A stretch of 64,000 bases of DNA, taken from the NCBI GenBank assembly GCA_036522815.1, contig DATDFC010000041.1, forward strand, positions 1-64,000. Direction: 5' to 3'. The notes under the pieces were generated by a model. That model was given only the letters and a program-made list of their open reading frames with translations, searched no databases and was not told where the DNA came from. The translations under genes and the position numbers were made by a program. Below, piece by piece: positions 57,067 to 64,000 of the stretch. The first letter of the stretch is position 1. Each line of letters opens with the position of its first letter. The stretch comes from AG41 sp036522815 (GTDB taxonomy: Bacteria; Gemmatimonadota; Gemmatimonadetes; Gemmatimonadales; GWC2-71-9).

Positions 57067-59466
57067 GCCGGGCGGAGCCCGTGTGATCCGCCACTTGACC
57101 TTTCCCGCCAACGGATCGCGCAGTAGCGCATAGCCGGTCGCGGTCGGACGTAGCTCGAGTGTGTGCAGCTCGCCGTTCGGGAGCGCGAAGCTGCCCGTCG
57201 CCGGGCCGCCGTCCGTGGTGAAGACGCGGAGCTCGACGTTGCTCCAATCGATCGCCGCCGTGTGCTGCGCCACGGCCACGTGCGGGATCACCGCGTGGTT
57301 CCGCACCAGGACCACGATCGGGATCGGTCCGGCCGGAATGTCGTGCCACGCGGCACCGGGGTAGGCGCGGCCGGTCTGATAGTCGATCCACGTGCCGGGC
57401 GGGAGGTACAGCCGGCGGTGATCGACCTCGTCAAACAGTGGCGCTACCAGCAGGTCCGAGCCGAACAGATACTCGTCCTCGATCATCCAGGATGTCGGAT
57501 CGTTCGGGTACTCGAAAAACAGCGTGCGGAGCATGGGGTATCCGCTGTCCGAGGACGCCTTGGCCTGCGCGTAGATATAGGGCATCAACCGGTACTTCAG
57601 CTCGACCGCGCGACGGAAGTCCCGCACGAACGCCGAGTCGTATTCCCACGGCTCGCGCGGGGGGGCGCCGTGCGTGCGCGTGTGCGAGGTGAGCGCACCG
57701 AAGGGGAGCCAGCGCCGGTACAGCTCGCGCGGCGCCCGGTTGACGAAGCCCCCCACATCGTGACTCCAGAAGGTGAAGCCCGACAGCCCCAATGACAGTC
57801 CGCCGCGGAGCGTCGCGGCCATGGCCGAATTGGTGTTCTCCGCGTCACCGCCCCAGTGCAGTGGGTAGCGCTGGCTCCCGGCCCACGCGCTCCGCCCCCA
57901 GATGATGCCGTCGCCCGTTGCGCGCTGGGTGATCTCCCATGCGGCCTTGTTGTAGCGCACCGGGTAGAGGTTGTGCTCGTACCATCCGGTGCGTCCCGAG
58001 GCGTACACGCCCGTGAGCGGCGCGCCCTCGCCGAAGTCCGCCTTGATGACGCCCACGCCCATATCCAGGAGATTCTTCAGCTTGCCCTGGTACCAGCGGA
58101 CCGCGTCCGGGTTCGAGAAGTCGAGCGTGGCGTCCTCAGGCGCGATCCGGCCCGCTTCGTCGCGGACGCCGTAGCCGCCCTCCAGCATCTCGGTCCAGAT
58201 CTTGTTCTTGCGGGTGAAGTAGGGGTACTGCCACAGGCTCACGTGGAAGCCCATCTTCCCGAGGTCCGCGATCATGGCGCGCGGGTTCGGGAAGCGCGTG
58301 GTGGAGAATTCGTAGTCGCTCCGCCAATCGGTCTCGAACCAGCCGGTATCCAGATGGATCACGTCGCTCGGGATCAGGTAGCGCCGCAGCTTGGCCGCCA
58401 CGTCCCGCACCTCCGCCTCCGTCTTGTAGGTGATCCGGCTCATCCACAGCCCGAAGGACCAGAGCGGCGGCACCGGGCTGCGCCCGGTGAGCGCCGTGTA
58501 CTCGCTCAGCACGTCCTTGGGCTGGCCCAGGAAGACGAACAGGTCGAGCACTTCGTCGCCCGTGTAGATGACGGTGTGCTGATCAAAATCATGGCCGAAA
58601 TCGAAAGTGACGGGCGCGCTCGTGTGCACGAACATGCCGTATCCGTTGCTGCTCAAAAAGAAGGGGACCGCCTTGTACTGGCGGTAGTTCTGCACGCCCT
58701 GACCATCGCGCAAGTACATGACCATTTTCTGGCCGCGCTTGTTCAAGCGCGTGAACGACTCACCGGTCCCGAAGATCTTTTCATCGTACTGGAGCTCGAA
58801 GCTGGCGGCCGTGCTGCGACCCAGGTCGCGCGCGCGTCGGATGAACGAGAACGGCGCGTACGGCTGGAACGAGGCGGGGTCGCCCAGCGTCTGGGTGCGG
58901 GTCAGCAGCCTGCCCGCGTCGTCGTAGAACTCGATGTGCCACGGGTTCTTGATGAGGCGGAGCTCACCGTGGCTGCTCCGGTAGCGGACGACGCTGTCGC
59001 TGCTCTCCACCCTCCACGAACGGTCGGTGGGCACGGGGCCGGCCAGCATGAGGGAATCGGTGTCGCGGCGGGCGGCGGTCGGCAGGTCTCGCGTGAACAA
59101 GCGCAGCCGCACGGTGCGCGGGCTTACGAAGGTGATCTCGAAGGGGAGCGCCGGGTCACGCTCGTACTCCGTCCCGGGAAACTCGTGCGCGCCGGCGCGC
59201 GCCAGCACCATATCCATCTTGTTGAACGAGTAGCTGGGCTGGCGTACGTAGCGGTCCCAGCGGAGCACGCCCGCGCCGGTGGCCGGATCGAACTGTGCGA
59301 CGCGGCTGCCCACAAAATGGATCTGATCCGGCTGCTCGAACTCCTCGCTCACATCCACGAGATCGCCCAGGATGCGCGGCCGCGCCTGGGCGTGCGGCTC
59401 CGTCTGCGCCGCCGCGGGCGCGTACGGGGCGAGCAGCAGCCCCAGGGCGACGAGACACGGCTTCAC
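57061..59466 (-). CDS. Alpha-xylosidase, GH31 (YicI-like)
   Basis: This is a secreted retaining glycosidase of 801 aa. A signal peptide (LVALGLLLAPYAPAAAQ) follows the GTG start at 59466. The catalytic barrel has SFGLWMSRITYKTEAEV, HLDTGWFETDWRSDYEF, the nucleophile in VIKADFGEG (D477), the acid/base in WGGDAENTNSAM (D541) and SGFTFWSHDVGGF. The KADFGEG and LWMSR segments match the alpha-xylosidase branch better than alpha-glucosidases. It releases xylose from xylo-oligosaccharides such as xyloglucan fragments, and its start overlaps the xylB stop (GTGA) in a xylAB-GH31 operon. Such proteins act in the periplasm or at the surface. Confidence 0.92.
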   Translation of the reverse strand: MKPCLVALGLLLAPYAPAAAQTEPHAQARPRILGDLVDVSEEFEQPDQIHFVGSRVAQFDPATGAGVLRWDRYVRQPSYSFNKMDMVLARAGAHEFPGTEYERDPALPFEITFVSPRTVRLRLFTRDLPTAARRDTDSLMLAGPVPTDRSWRVESSDSVVRYRSSHGELRLIKNPWHIEFYDDAGRLLTRTQTLGDPASFQPYAPFSFIRRARDLGRSTAASFELQYDEKIFGTGESFTRLNKRGQKMVMYLRDGQGVQNYRQYKAVPFFLSSNGYGMFVHTSAPVTFDFGHDFDQHTVIYTGDEVLDLFVFLGQPKDVLSEYTALTGRSPVPPLWSFGLWMSRITYKTEAEVRDVAAKLRRYLIPSDVIHLDTGWFETDWRSDYEFSTTRFPNPRAMIADLGKMGFHVSLWQYPYFTRKNKIWTEMLEGGYGVRDEAGRIAPEDATLDFSNPDAVRWYQGKLKNLLDMGVGVIKADFGEGAPLTGVYASGRTGWYEHNLYPVRYNKAAWEITQRATGDGIIWGRSAWAGSQRYPLHWGGDAENTNSAMAATLRGGLSLGLSGFTFWSHDVGGFVNRAPRELYRRWLPFGALTSHTRTHGAPPREPWEYDSAFVRDFRRAVELKYRLMPYIYAQAKASSDSGYPMLRTLFFEYPNDPTSWMIEDEYLFGSDLLVAPLFDEVDHRRLYLPPGTWIDYQTGRAYPGAAWHDIPAGPIPIVVLVRNHAVIPHVAVAQHTAAIDWSNVELRVFTTDGGPATGSFALPNGELHTLELRPTATGYALLRDPLAGKVKWRITRAPPGS

Positions 59467-60953
59467 GAGCGAATACCCGCCGGATAGCACGCGCGGAAAC
59501 GCTCGTAGACCTGCTGATACGCCCGCTGCGCCTCCGGATCCGGCGGCGCCGGCGGCTCCCGGGTCAGCGTGCACCGGGCGGCGGACGCGAGGTCCGCGAA
59601 CGCCCCCGCCCCCACGGCCGCGAGCAGGGCCGCCCCGTAGGCCGGCCCCTCTTCCCGGTTGACCGTCGTCACGGGCAGACCGAAGATGTCCGCCTGCAGC
59701 CGGCGGATGAACGCACTGCGCGCCCCTCCCCCCGTCAGCAGCAGGCTCGCCGGGGTAAGCCCGAGCTCCTGGAGGATGGCCACGCAGTCGCGCAGCGCGA
59801 AGCATACGCCTTCCAGCACGGCGCGAGTCATGTGGGCCCGCGAATGCGCGAGGCTGAGCCCCACGAACGCCGCCCGGAGCGAGGCGTCGCGGTGCGGTGT
59901 GCGCTCACCCTGGAGATACGGGAGGAACGTCACGCCCTCGGCACCGGGCGGCACGCCGGCCGCCTCCTCGACCAGCCGCGCATCGCGCTGATCGCTGTCG
60001 GCGAGCTCGCGCGCCAGCTGATCGCGGTACCAGGCGAACGCGCCCCCCGCCGAGAGCACGACGCCCATCACGTACCAGACGCCGGGCACGACGTGACAGA
60101 AGGTGTGCGCCCGCAGGCCCGGGTCCACACGCGGCTCGGCCGTCGGGGCGAGCACGGTGCCGGACGTGCCCCAGCTCGATACGGCCTCGCCGGGGGTGAT
60201 CGCGCCCACGCCTGCCGCCCCGCAGGCGTTGTCGGCCCCGCCCCCCACGACGGGAGTACCGGCCGCGAGGCCCGTGAGCGACGCGGCCGGTTCGCTGACA
60301 CGCCCGAGCACGTCCGACGATCCGCCCACCTCGGGTAAGAGCGAGAGAGGAAGCTCGACCGCTTCCATCATGGCGCGGCTCCAGCGCACGCCGGCAGGGT
60401 CGAACATGAGCGTGCCGGACGCATCGGACGGCTCCGAGGAGATCGTACCCGTGAGACGCAGCCGAATGAAATCCTTGGCGAGGAGCACCGTTGCGAGCCG
60501 GCGGAAAGCCGCGGGCTCGTGGTTGCGCAACCACAGGACCTTGGGAAGCGTGAAGCCTTCGAGCGCGGGGTTGCACACCCACTCGCGCAGCTGGGCTTCG
60601 CCGCCCGCGCGCTCCACGATCTCGCGGCATTCGGCCGTGGTTCGCCCGTCGCACCACAGCAGCGCGGGGCGGATCACCGTGCCGCTCTTGTCGAGAAACA
60701 CGGAGGAGTGCATCTGACCCGAGATCCCGACCGCAGCGACGCGCGCACCCGCGCGCTGCTCGAGCACGCGGCGGATGGCCGCCGCGCTCGCCTCCCACCA
60801 CGCCGCCGGATCCTGCTCCGCCCAGCCGGGTCGTGGGGTGTCGAGCGCGAGGGGGACGGTCGCGGCGGTCTCGACCGCTCCCGCCGGGCTCACGAGAATG
60901 GCTTTCACGCCGCTCGTACCCACGTCCAGCCCGAGGAACAGGGAGTCCGCCAC
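59463..60953 (-). CDS. xylB: Xylulokinase (FGGY family)
   Basis: This 496-aa kinase phosphorylates D-xylulose to xylulose 5-phosphate for the pentose phosphate pathway. It has LGLDVGTSGVKAILV (phosphate motif), GISGQMHSSVFLD with the xylulokinase-specific MH pair, LLWCDGRTTAEC, and the catalytic base D241 in GGGADNACGAAGVG. FLPYLQGERTPHRDASLRAAFVGL and LLLTGGGARSAFIRRLQADIFG are the remaining FGGY/XylB motifs. The GTG start lies just after the xylA stop. The cotranscribed alpha-xylosidase supplies its pathway. Confidence 0.95.
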   Translation of the reverse strand: MADSLFLGLDVGTSGVKAILVSPAGAVETAATVPLALDTPRPGWAEQDPAAWWEASAAAIRRVLEQRAGARVAAVGISGQMHSSVFLDKSGTVIRPALLWCDGRTTAECREIVERAGGEAQLREWVCNPALEGFTLPKVLWLRNHEPAAFRRLATVLLAKDFIRLRLTGTISSEPSDASGTLMFDPAGVRWSRAMMEAVELPLSLLPEVGGSSDVLGRVSEPAASLTGLAAGTPVVGGGADNACGAAGVGAITPGEAVSSWGTSGTVLAPTAEPRVDPGLRAHTFCHVVPGVWYVMGVVLSAGGAFAWYRDQLARELADSDQRDARLVEEAAGVPPGAEGVTFLPYLQGERTPHRDASLRAAFVGLSLAHSRAHMTRAVLEGVCFALRDCVAILQELGLTPASLLLTGGGARSAFIRRLQADIFGLPVTTVNREEGPAYGAALLAAVGAGAFADLASAARCTLTREPPAPPDPEAQRAYQQVYERFRACYPAGIRS

Positions 60954-60954
60954 C

Positions 60955-62136
60955 TCAGCGTGCCCCCAGCAGCAGCTCCATCGTGAGCTGGTCGAGCCGC
61001 TCGTAGGCGTAGCCCTGGCGGCGGAGCGCGGCGAGATCGAATGTCCTGGTCTTGAGCGCGCGCGCCCCTTCCGCGCTGAAGGTCACGCGCTCGGACGCGG
61101 CGCCGCCCCGCCGGCCCAGCTCCGTCAGCAACTGCTGAATCTCGGCATCGTGATTGAAGCGCTCCACCTTCTCCTTGAGGATCAAGTAGGTGCGCATGCT
61201 TCCAGCGGCGAACGCCCAGACTCCCTCCTCGTCCTCCGTGCGGTAGGCGTGGCTGTCGAAGTGCCGCATTCCCGGCCAGCGGGCGTCCTCGAGCAGCTTC
61301 ACCAGGAAAAACGCCGCCTTGGGGTCATCGCTCCCGAAGCGCAGGTCCTGATCGAAGCGTCCCGGCTGCTGCCCGTTGAGATCGATGTGGAACAGCTTGC
61401 CCGCTTCGAGCGCCTGGGCCACGCCGTGGGAGAAGTCGAGGCCGGCCATCTGCTCGTGCGCCACCTCCGGATTGACGCCCACCATCTCGGGATGATCGAG
61501 CGTATAGACGAAGGCGAGCATGTGACCGGTGGTGGGCAGGAAGATGTCGCCGCGCGGCTCGTTGGGCTTGGCCTCGAGCGCGAACCGCAGGTCGTAGCGC
61601 TGCGACCGGACGTACTCGCACAGGAAGTTGATGGCGTCGCGGTACCAGCCGAGCGCGGCGCGGGGGTCCTTGGCGGCGTTGGTCTCCACCCCTTCTCGCC
61701 CGCCCCAGCAGACGTACATCGTGGCCCCCAGCTCCACCGCCAGGTCGATGGCCGTCATGGTCTTCTGCAGCGCGTATGCCCGGACCCGCGCGTCGTTGCT
61801 GGTGAAAGCGCCGTCGCGGAAGACGGGGTCGGAGAACAGGTTGGTGGTCGCCATCGGCACGCGCATCCCCGTGTCGGCGAGCGCCTGCTTGAACTCGCGC
61901 ACGATCCGATCCCGCTCCGCGGGCGTGGCGTCCCGGGGCACCAGGTCGTTGTCGTGCAGGTTGACGCCGTACGCGCCGAGCTGCGCCAGCTTGCGGACGA
62001 TGTCGACGGGGGACAGCGCCGGTCGCACGGGATCCCCGAAGGGGTCGCGGCCGGGGTTGCCGACCGTCCAGAGCCCGAACGTGAAGTGGTGCTCCGGGCG
62101 GGGCGTATAGGCGTCCTGCGTGGCTCTCGGACTCAT
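60955..62136 (-). CDS. xylA: Xylose isomerase
   Basis: This 393-aa cytoplasmic isomerase converts D-xylose to D-xylulose. It is of the shorter class I (actinobacterial-type) form. It has FTFGLWTVGNPGRDPFG, the ring-opening His in VNLHDNDLVP (H61), the metal-side lysine in LEAKPNEPRGDI (K190), GVNPEVAHEQMAGLDF and LFHIDLNGQQPGRFDQDLRFGSDD, with the Asp/Glu ligands. The ATG at 62136 faces galT across a 48-bp gap containing a dyad that could be a repressor site. Confidence 0.95.
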   Translation of the reverse strand: MSPRATQDAYTPRPEHHFTFGLWTVGNPGRDPFGDPVRPALSPVDIVRKLAQLGAYGVNLHDNDLVPRDATPAERDRIVREFKQALADTGMRVPMATTNLFSDPVFRDGAFTSNDARVRAYALQKTMTAIDLAVELGATMYVCWGGREGVETNAAKDPRAALGWYRDAINFLCEYVRSQRYDLRFALEAKPNEPRGDIFLPTTGHMLAFVYTLDHPEMVGVNPEVAHEQMAGLDFSHGVAQALEAGKLFHIDLNGQQPGRFDQDLRFGSDDPKAAFFLVKLLEDARWPGMRHFDSHAYRTEDEEGVWAFAAGSMRTYLILKEKVERFNHDAEIQQLLTELGRRGGAASERVTFSAEGARALKTRTFDLAALRRQGYAYERLDQLTMELLLGAR

Positions 62137-62160
62137 GTGGTGGGTTTCCCCGAATGGCCG

Positions 62161-62180
62161 GTTAGATTTGCCGCTCTAAC
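62161..62180. promoter_or_regulatory. GTTAGA-N8-TCTAAC dyad between xylA and galT
   Basis: A perfect 6-bp inverted repeat with an 8-bp spacer occupies the centre of the 48-bp divergent gap, ending 4 bp before the galT ATG and starting 25 bp before the xylA ATG. Bacillus-type XylR (ROK) operators also have GTTAG/CTAAC ends. A regulator binding here could control both genes at once. The binding protein is not in the window. Confidence 0.5.
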
Positions 62181-62184
62181 GGGC

Positions 62185-63213
62185 ATGGTCTGGGAACAGC
62201 GTTGGCATCCGCTGCGGCGCGAGTGGGTGGTCGTATCCTCCCACCGCAACGAGCGCCCCTGGCAGGGCGAGCGCGTGGACGACACGCCGCGCGCGCTGCC
62301 GCCCTACGTCCAGGATTGCTATCTGTGTCCCGGCAACGTACGCAGCTCGGGGCAGCGGAACGACCGCTACACCGGGGTCTTCGTGTTCGACAACGACCAC
62401 CCGTGCGTCGGCCCCGCGGCACCCGCGGAGCTCGCCGCGCCACGGGGAATCTATCGGAACCGGCCCGCCAGCGGATGTGCCCGGGTGGTGTGCTTCACGC
62501 CGCGGCACGATCTCACCCTCGCCCAGCTGCCGGCCGGGGAGCTGGTGCAGCTGCTCGAGGTGCTGCAGGCGCAGTACCGGGAACTCGGGCATCGCGACGA
62601 CGTCCGGCACGTGCTCGTATTCGAGAACAAGGGCGAGGTGGTCGGCGTGAGCAACCCCCATCCCCATTGCCAGATCTACGCCACGAATTTCGTGTTCAAG
62701 ACCATCGAGCTCGAGGCGGAGGCGCAGGCGGCGCACCTGGCGGAGCACGGTCGGCCGCTGTTCCAGGACATCCTGGCGGCCGAGGAAGCGGATGGCCGCC
62801 GGCTGCTGGTCCGCCGCGACCAGGCGCTCTCCTTTGTTCCGTATTTCGCCCGCTACCCGTACGAGACGTTCGTGGCGCCACGGGCGACGCGCCCCAGCCT
62901 GGCGCACCTCTCGGCCGCGGAGCTCGTGGACTTCGCGGCGGTGCTGCGGGAGACGCTGATTCGATTGGATAACCTGTGGCGCATGTCGTTCCCCTATGTG
63001 ATGGTGCTGCACCAGGCGCCCACGGACGGATCGCCCCACCCGGGGTTTCACTTCCACATCCAGATCCACACGCCGCTGCGCAAGCCGGGCCTGCTCAAAT
63101 ACCTCGCCGGTCCGGAGATCGGCGGCGGCAACTTCTTGAACGATACGGCCCCCGAGGAAAAGGCGGCCGAGCTGCGGACGGTCGCGAGCGTGCACTACAC
63201 GCAGGGCGGCTGA
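62185..63213 (+). CDS. galT: Galactose-1-phosphate uridylyltransferase
   Basis: This 342-aa Leloir-pathway enzyme exchanges UMP between UDP-glucose and galactose 1-phosphate. It has the zinc cysteines in CYLCPG (C45, C48), the FVFDNDHP segment, the catalytic VGVSNPHPHCQIYA with nucleophile H161, YETFVAPRA, and FHFHIQIHTPLRKPGLLKYLAGPEIGGGNFLND near the end. The ATG at 62185 fits the family's usual start. It is divergent from xylA and is followed after 1 bp by the phosphatase-like gene. It suggests that galactose is also released from the polysaccharide used. Confidence 0.95.
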   Translation: MVWEQRWHPLRREWVVVSSHRNERPWQGERVDDTPRALPPYVQDCYLCPGNVRSSGQRNDRYTGVFVFDNDHPCVGPAAPAELAAPRGIYRNRPASGCARVVCFTPRHDLTLAQLPAGELVQLLEVLQAQYRELGHRDDVRHVLVFENKGEVVGVSNPHPHCQIYATNFVFKTIELEAEAQAAHLAEHGRPLFQDILAAEEADGRRLLVRRDQALSFVPYFARYPYETFVAPRATRPSLAHLSAAELVDFAAVLRETLIRLDNLWRMSFPYVMVLHQAPTDGSPHPGFHFHIQIHTPLRKPGLLKYLAGPEIGGGNFLNDTAPEEKAAELRTVASVHYTQGG

Positions 63214-63214
63214 G

Positions 63215-64000
63215 GTGACGGACGTCGAGCGCCTGCTCGAGCCCATCCTCGCGCTGCACGCGCGCATCCGGGACGCGGTGCTCGAGTCGTGCTCCCGGCA
63301 GTCGTCGGAGCTGCTCGCCGCCGTCGCTTCCGACACGGCAGGCGCGGGCGACACGACCTACGCTATCGACCGGGTGGGCGAGGACATTCTCGTGCAGGGC
63401 CTGACGGACGTCGCCCGCGCGGCGCCGCTGTGCCTCGTGGCCGAGGGCCTTCCGGGCGACGGCCTCGTGCTGCCGCGCGGGGCGCGGGAGCAGGATTGCC
63501 GCTGGCGCCTGCTGGTGGACCCGATCGACGGCACGCGCGGACTCATGTATCAGAAGCGCAGCGCGTGGATTCTCACCGGCATCGCGCCGAATCGTGGTGC
63601 CGCCACCCGCTTGCGCGACATCGTCCTGGCGGTGCAGACGGAGATTCCGCTCCTCAAGCAGCACTTGTCGGATCAGCTGTGGGCGCAGCGCGGGCGAGGC
63701 GTCGAGGCGCGGCGGTTCAATCGCCTGTCCGGCGCGCGGGAGGGTCTCACGTTGCGGCCGTCGCGCGCGGACACCATCGCGCACGGGTTCGCCACCGTCG
63801 TGCGATTTTTTCCTGGAGCCCGGGACACGCTGGCCGCGATCGACGATGAAGTGGTGCAGGCGCTGGTCCCGCCGGCCCCGGGGAGGGCGGCGTGCTTCGA
63901 AGACCAGTATGCCTCAACCGGGGGGGAGCTGTACGAGCTGCTGGCCGGTCACGATCGGCTGGTCGCCGACCTGCGGCCTTTGATGCAACCGGTCCGCGCC
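63215..64000 (+). CDS. Inositol monophosphatase-family protein, 3'-truncated by the window end
   Basis: The frame starts with GTG one base after the galT stop and stays open to the last base, so only the first 262 residues are visible. The metal and phosphate site of inositol monophosphatase/FBPase-like enzymes is present: LLVDPIDGTRGLMYQKRSAWILTG (D102, D105) after an acidic AEG segment. The usual C-terminal WD motif would lie beyond the window or is absent. Substrate is unknown; a sugar phosphate fits the neighbouring galT, but this is inference. Confidence 0.8.
   Translation, partial: MTDVERLLEPILALHARIRDAVLESCSRQSSELLAAVASDTAGAGDTTYAIDRVGEDILVQGLTDVARAAPLCLVAEGLPGDGLVLPRGAREQDCRWRLLVDPIDGTRGLMYQKRSAWILTGIAPNRGAATRLRDIVLAVQTEIPLLKQHLSDQLWAQRGRGVEARRFNRLSGAREGLTLRPSRADTIAHGFATVVRFFPGARDTLAAIDDEVVQALVPPAPGRAACFEDQYASTGGELYELLAGHDRLVADLRPLMQPVRA

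Overview
The window is a GC-rich bacterial chromosome segment that looks like Gemmatimonadota. It carries three SusC/SusD-type outer-membrane uptake pairs in a non-Bacteroidetes codon context, many small lipoproteins beginning with a CSNSTGP- or CSDLL-type lipobox, a DUF4384 protein, a bacillithiol gene (bshB1), and very tight operons in which most stops and starts overlap as ATGA or GTGA. The phylum call is inference from gene content, not from a marker gene.

Region 1 (1-11649, all plus strand) is housekeeping and miscellaneous. It holds the 3' part of bshB1, a cysteine desulfurase and mnmA (bacillithiol, sulfur donation, tRNA 2-thiouridine). These are followed by lipoproteins, a Tat-type class V aminotransferase, DinB, DUF2784, holin-like and DUF423 membrane proteins, a secreted M24 peptidase, a D-serine dehydratase-like enzyme, and DUF420-like and DUF2914 proteins.

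Region 2 (11708-25315, minus strand) is a regulated uptake locus. In transcription order it has an ECF sigma factor, a FecR anti-sigma factor, a SusC with an STN signalling domain, a SusD, a 436-bp gap with a CRP-like site, a second SusC/SusD pair ending at a strong terminator, a stand-alone TonB plug-domain lipoprotein and a DUF4384 protein.

Region 3 (25441-41680, plus strand) is one very tight catabolic operon. Its first part handles hexuronates (UxaB-type reductase, KDPG aldolase, KDG kinase, mannonate dehydratase, a Gfo/Idh oxidoreductase). Its second part encodes what looks like the complete oxidative L-fucose route: GH29 fucosidase, RbsABC-type ABC importer, sugar dehydrogenase, fuconolactonase, L-fuconate dehydratase, keto-deoxyfuconate dehydrogenase and FAH-family hydrolase. 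The predicted end products are pyruvate and lactate.

Region 4 (41809-64000) continues with polysaccharide use. A third SusC/SusD pair is followed by a gluconate-2-dehydrogenase-3-type subunit, a GMC oxidoreductase and a heparinase II/III-like protein. Then come a DUF1680 arabinofuranosidase-like protein, a sodium-sugar symporter, a Tat-exported TIM-barrel protein of unknown specificity, a GH31 alpha-xylosidase, xylB, xylA, galT and the start of an inositol-monophosphatase-like gene. Together regions 2-4 fit growth on plant cell-wall or algal polymers containing fucose, xylose, arabinose, galactose and uronic acids.

The most unusual signal is a set of short tandem repeats at gene junctions. 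Most have a strict 7-nt period and one has a 9-nt period. They are often arranged as inverted arms, so that a hairpin sits exactly on a stop/start junction or is translated inside a gene. A separate 82-bp REPIN-like element lies just before the fucosidase gene.
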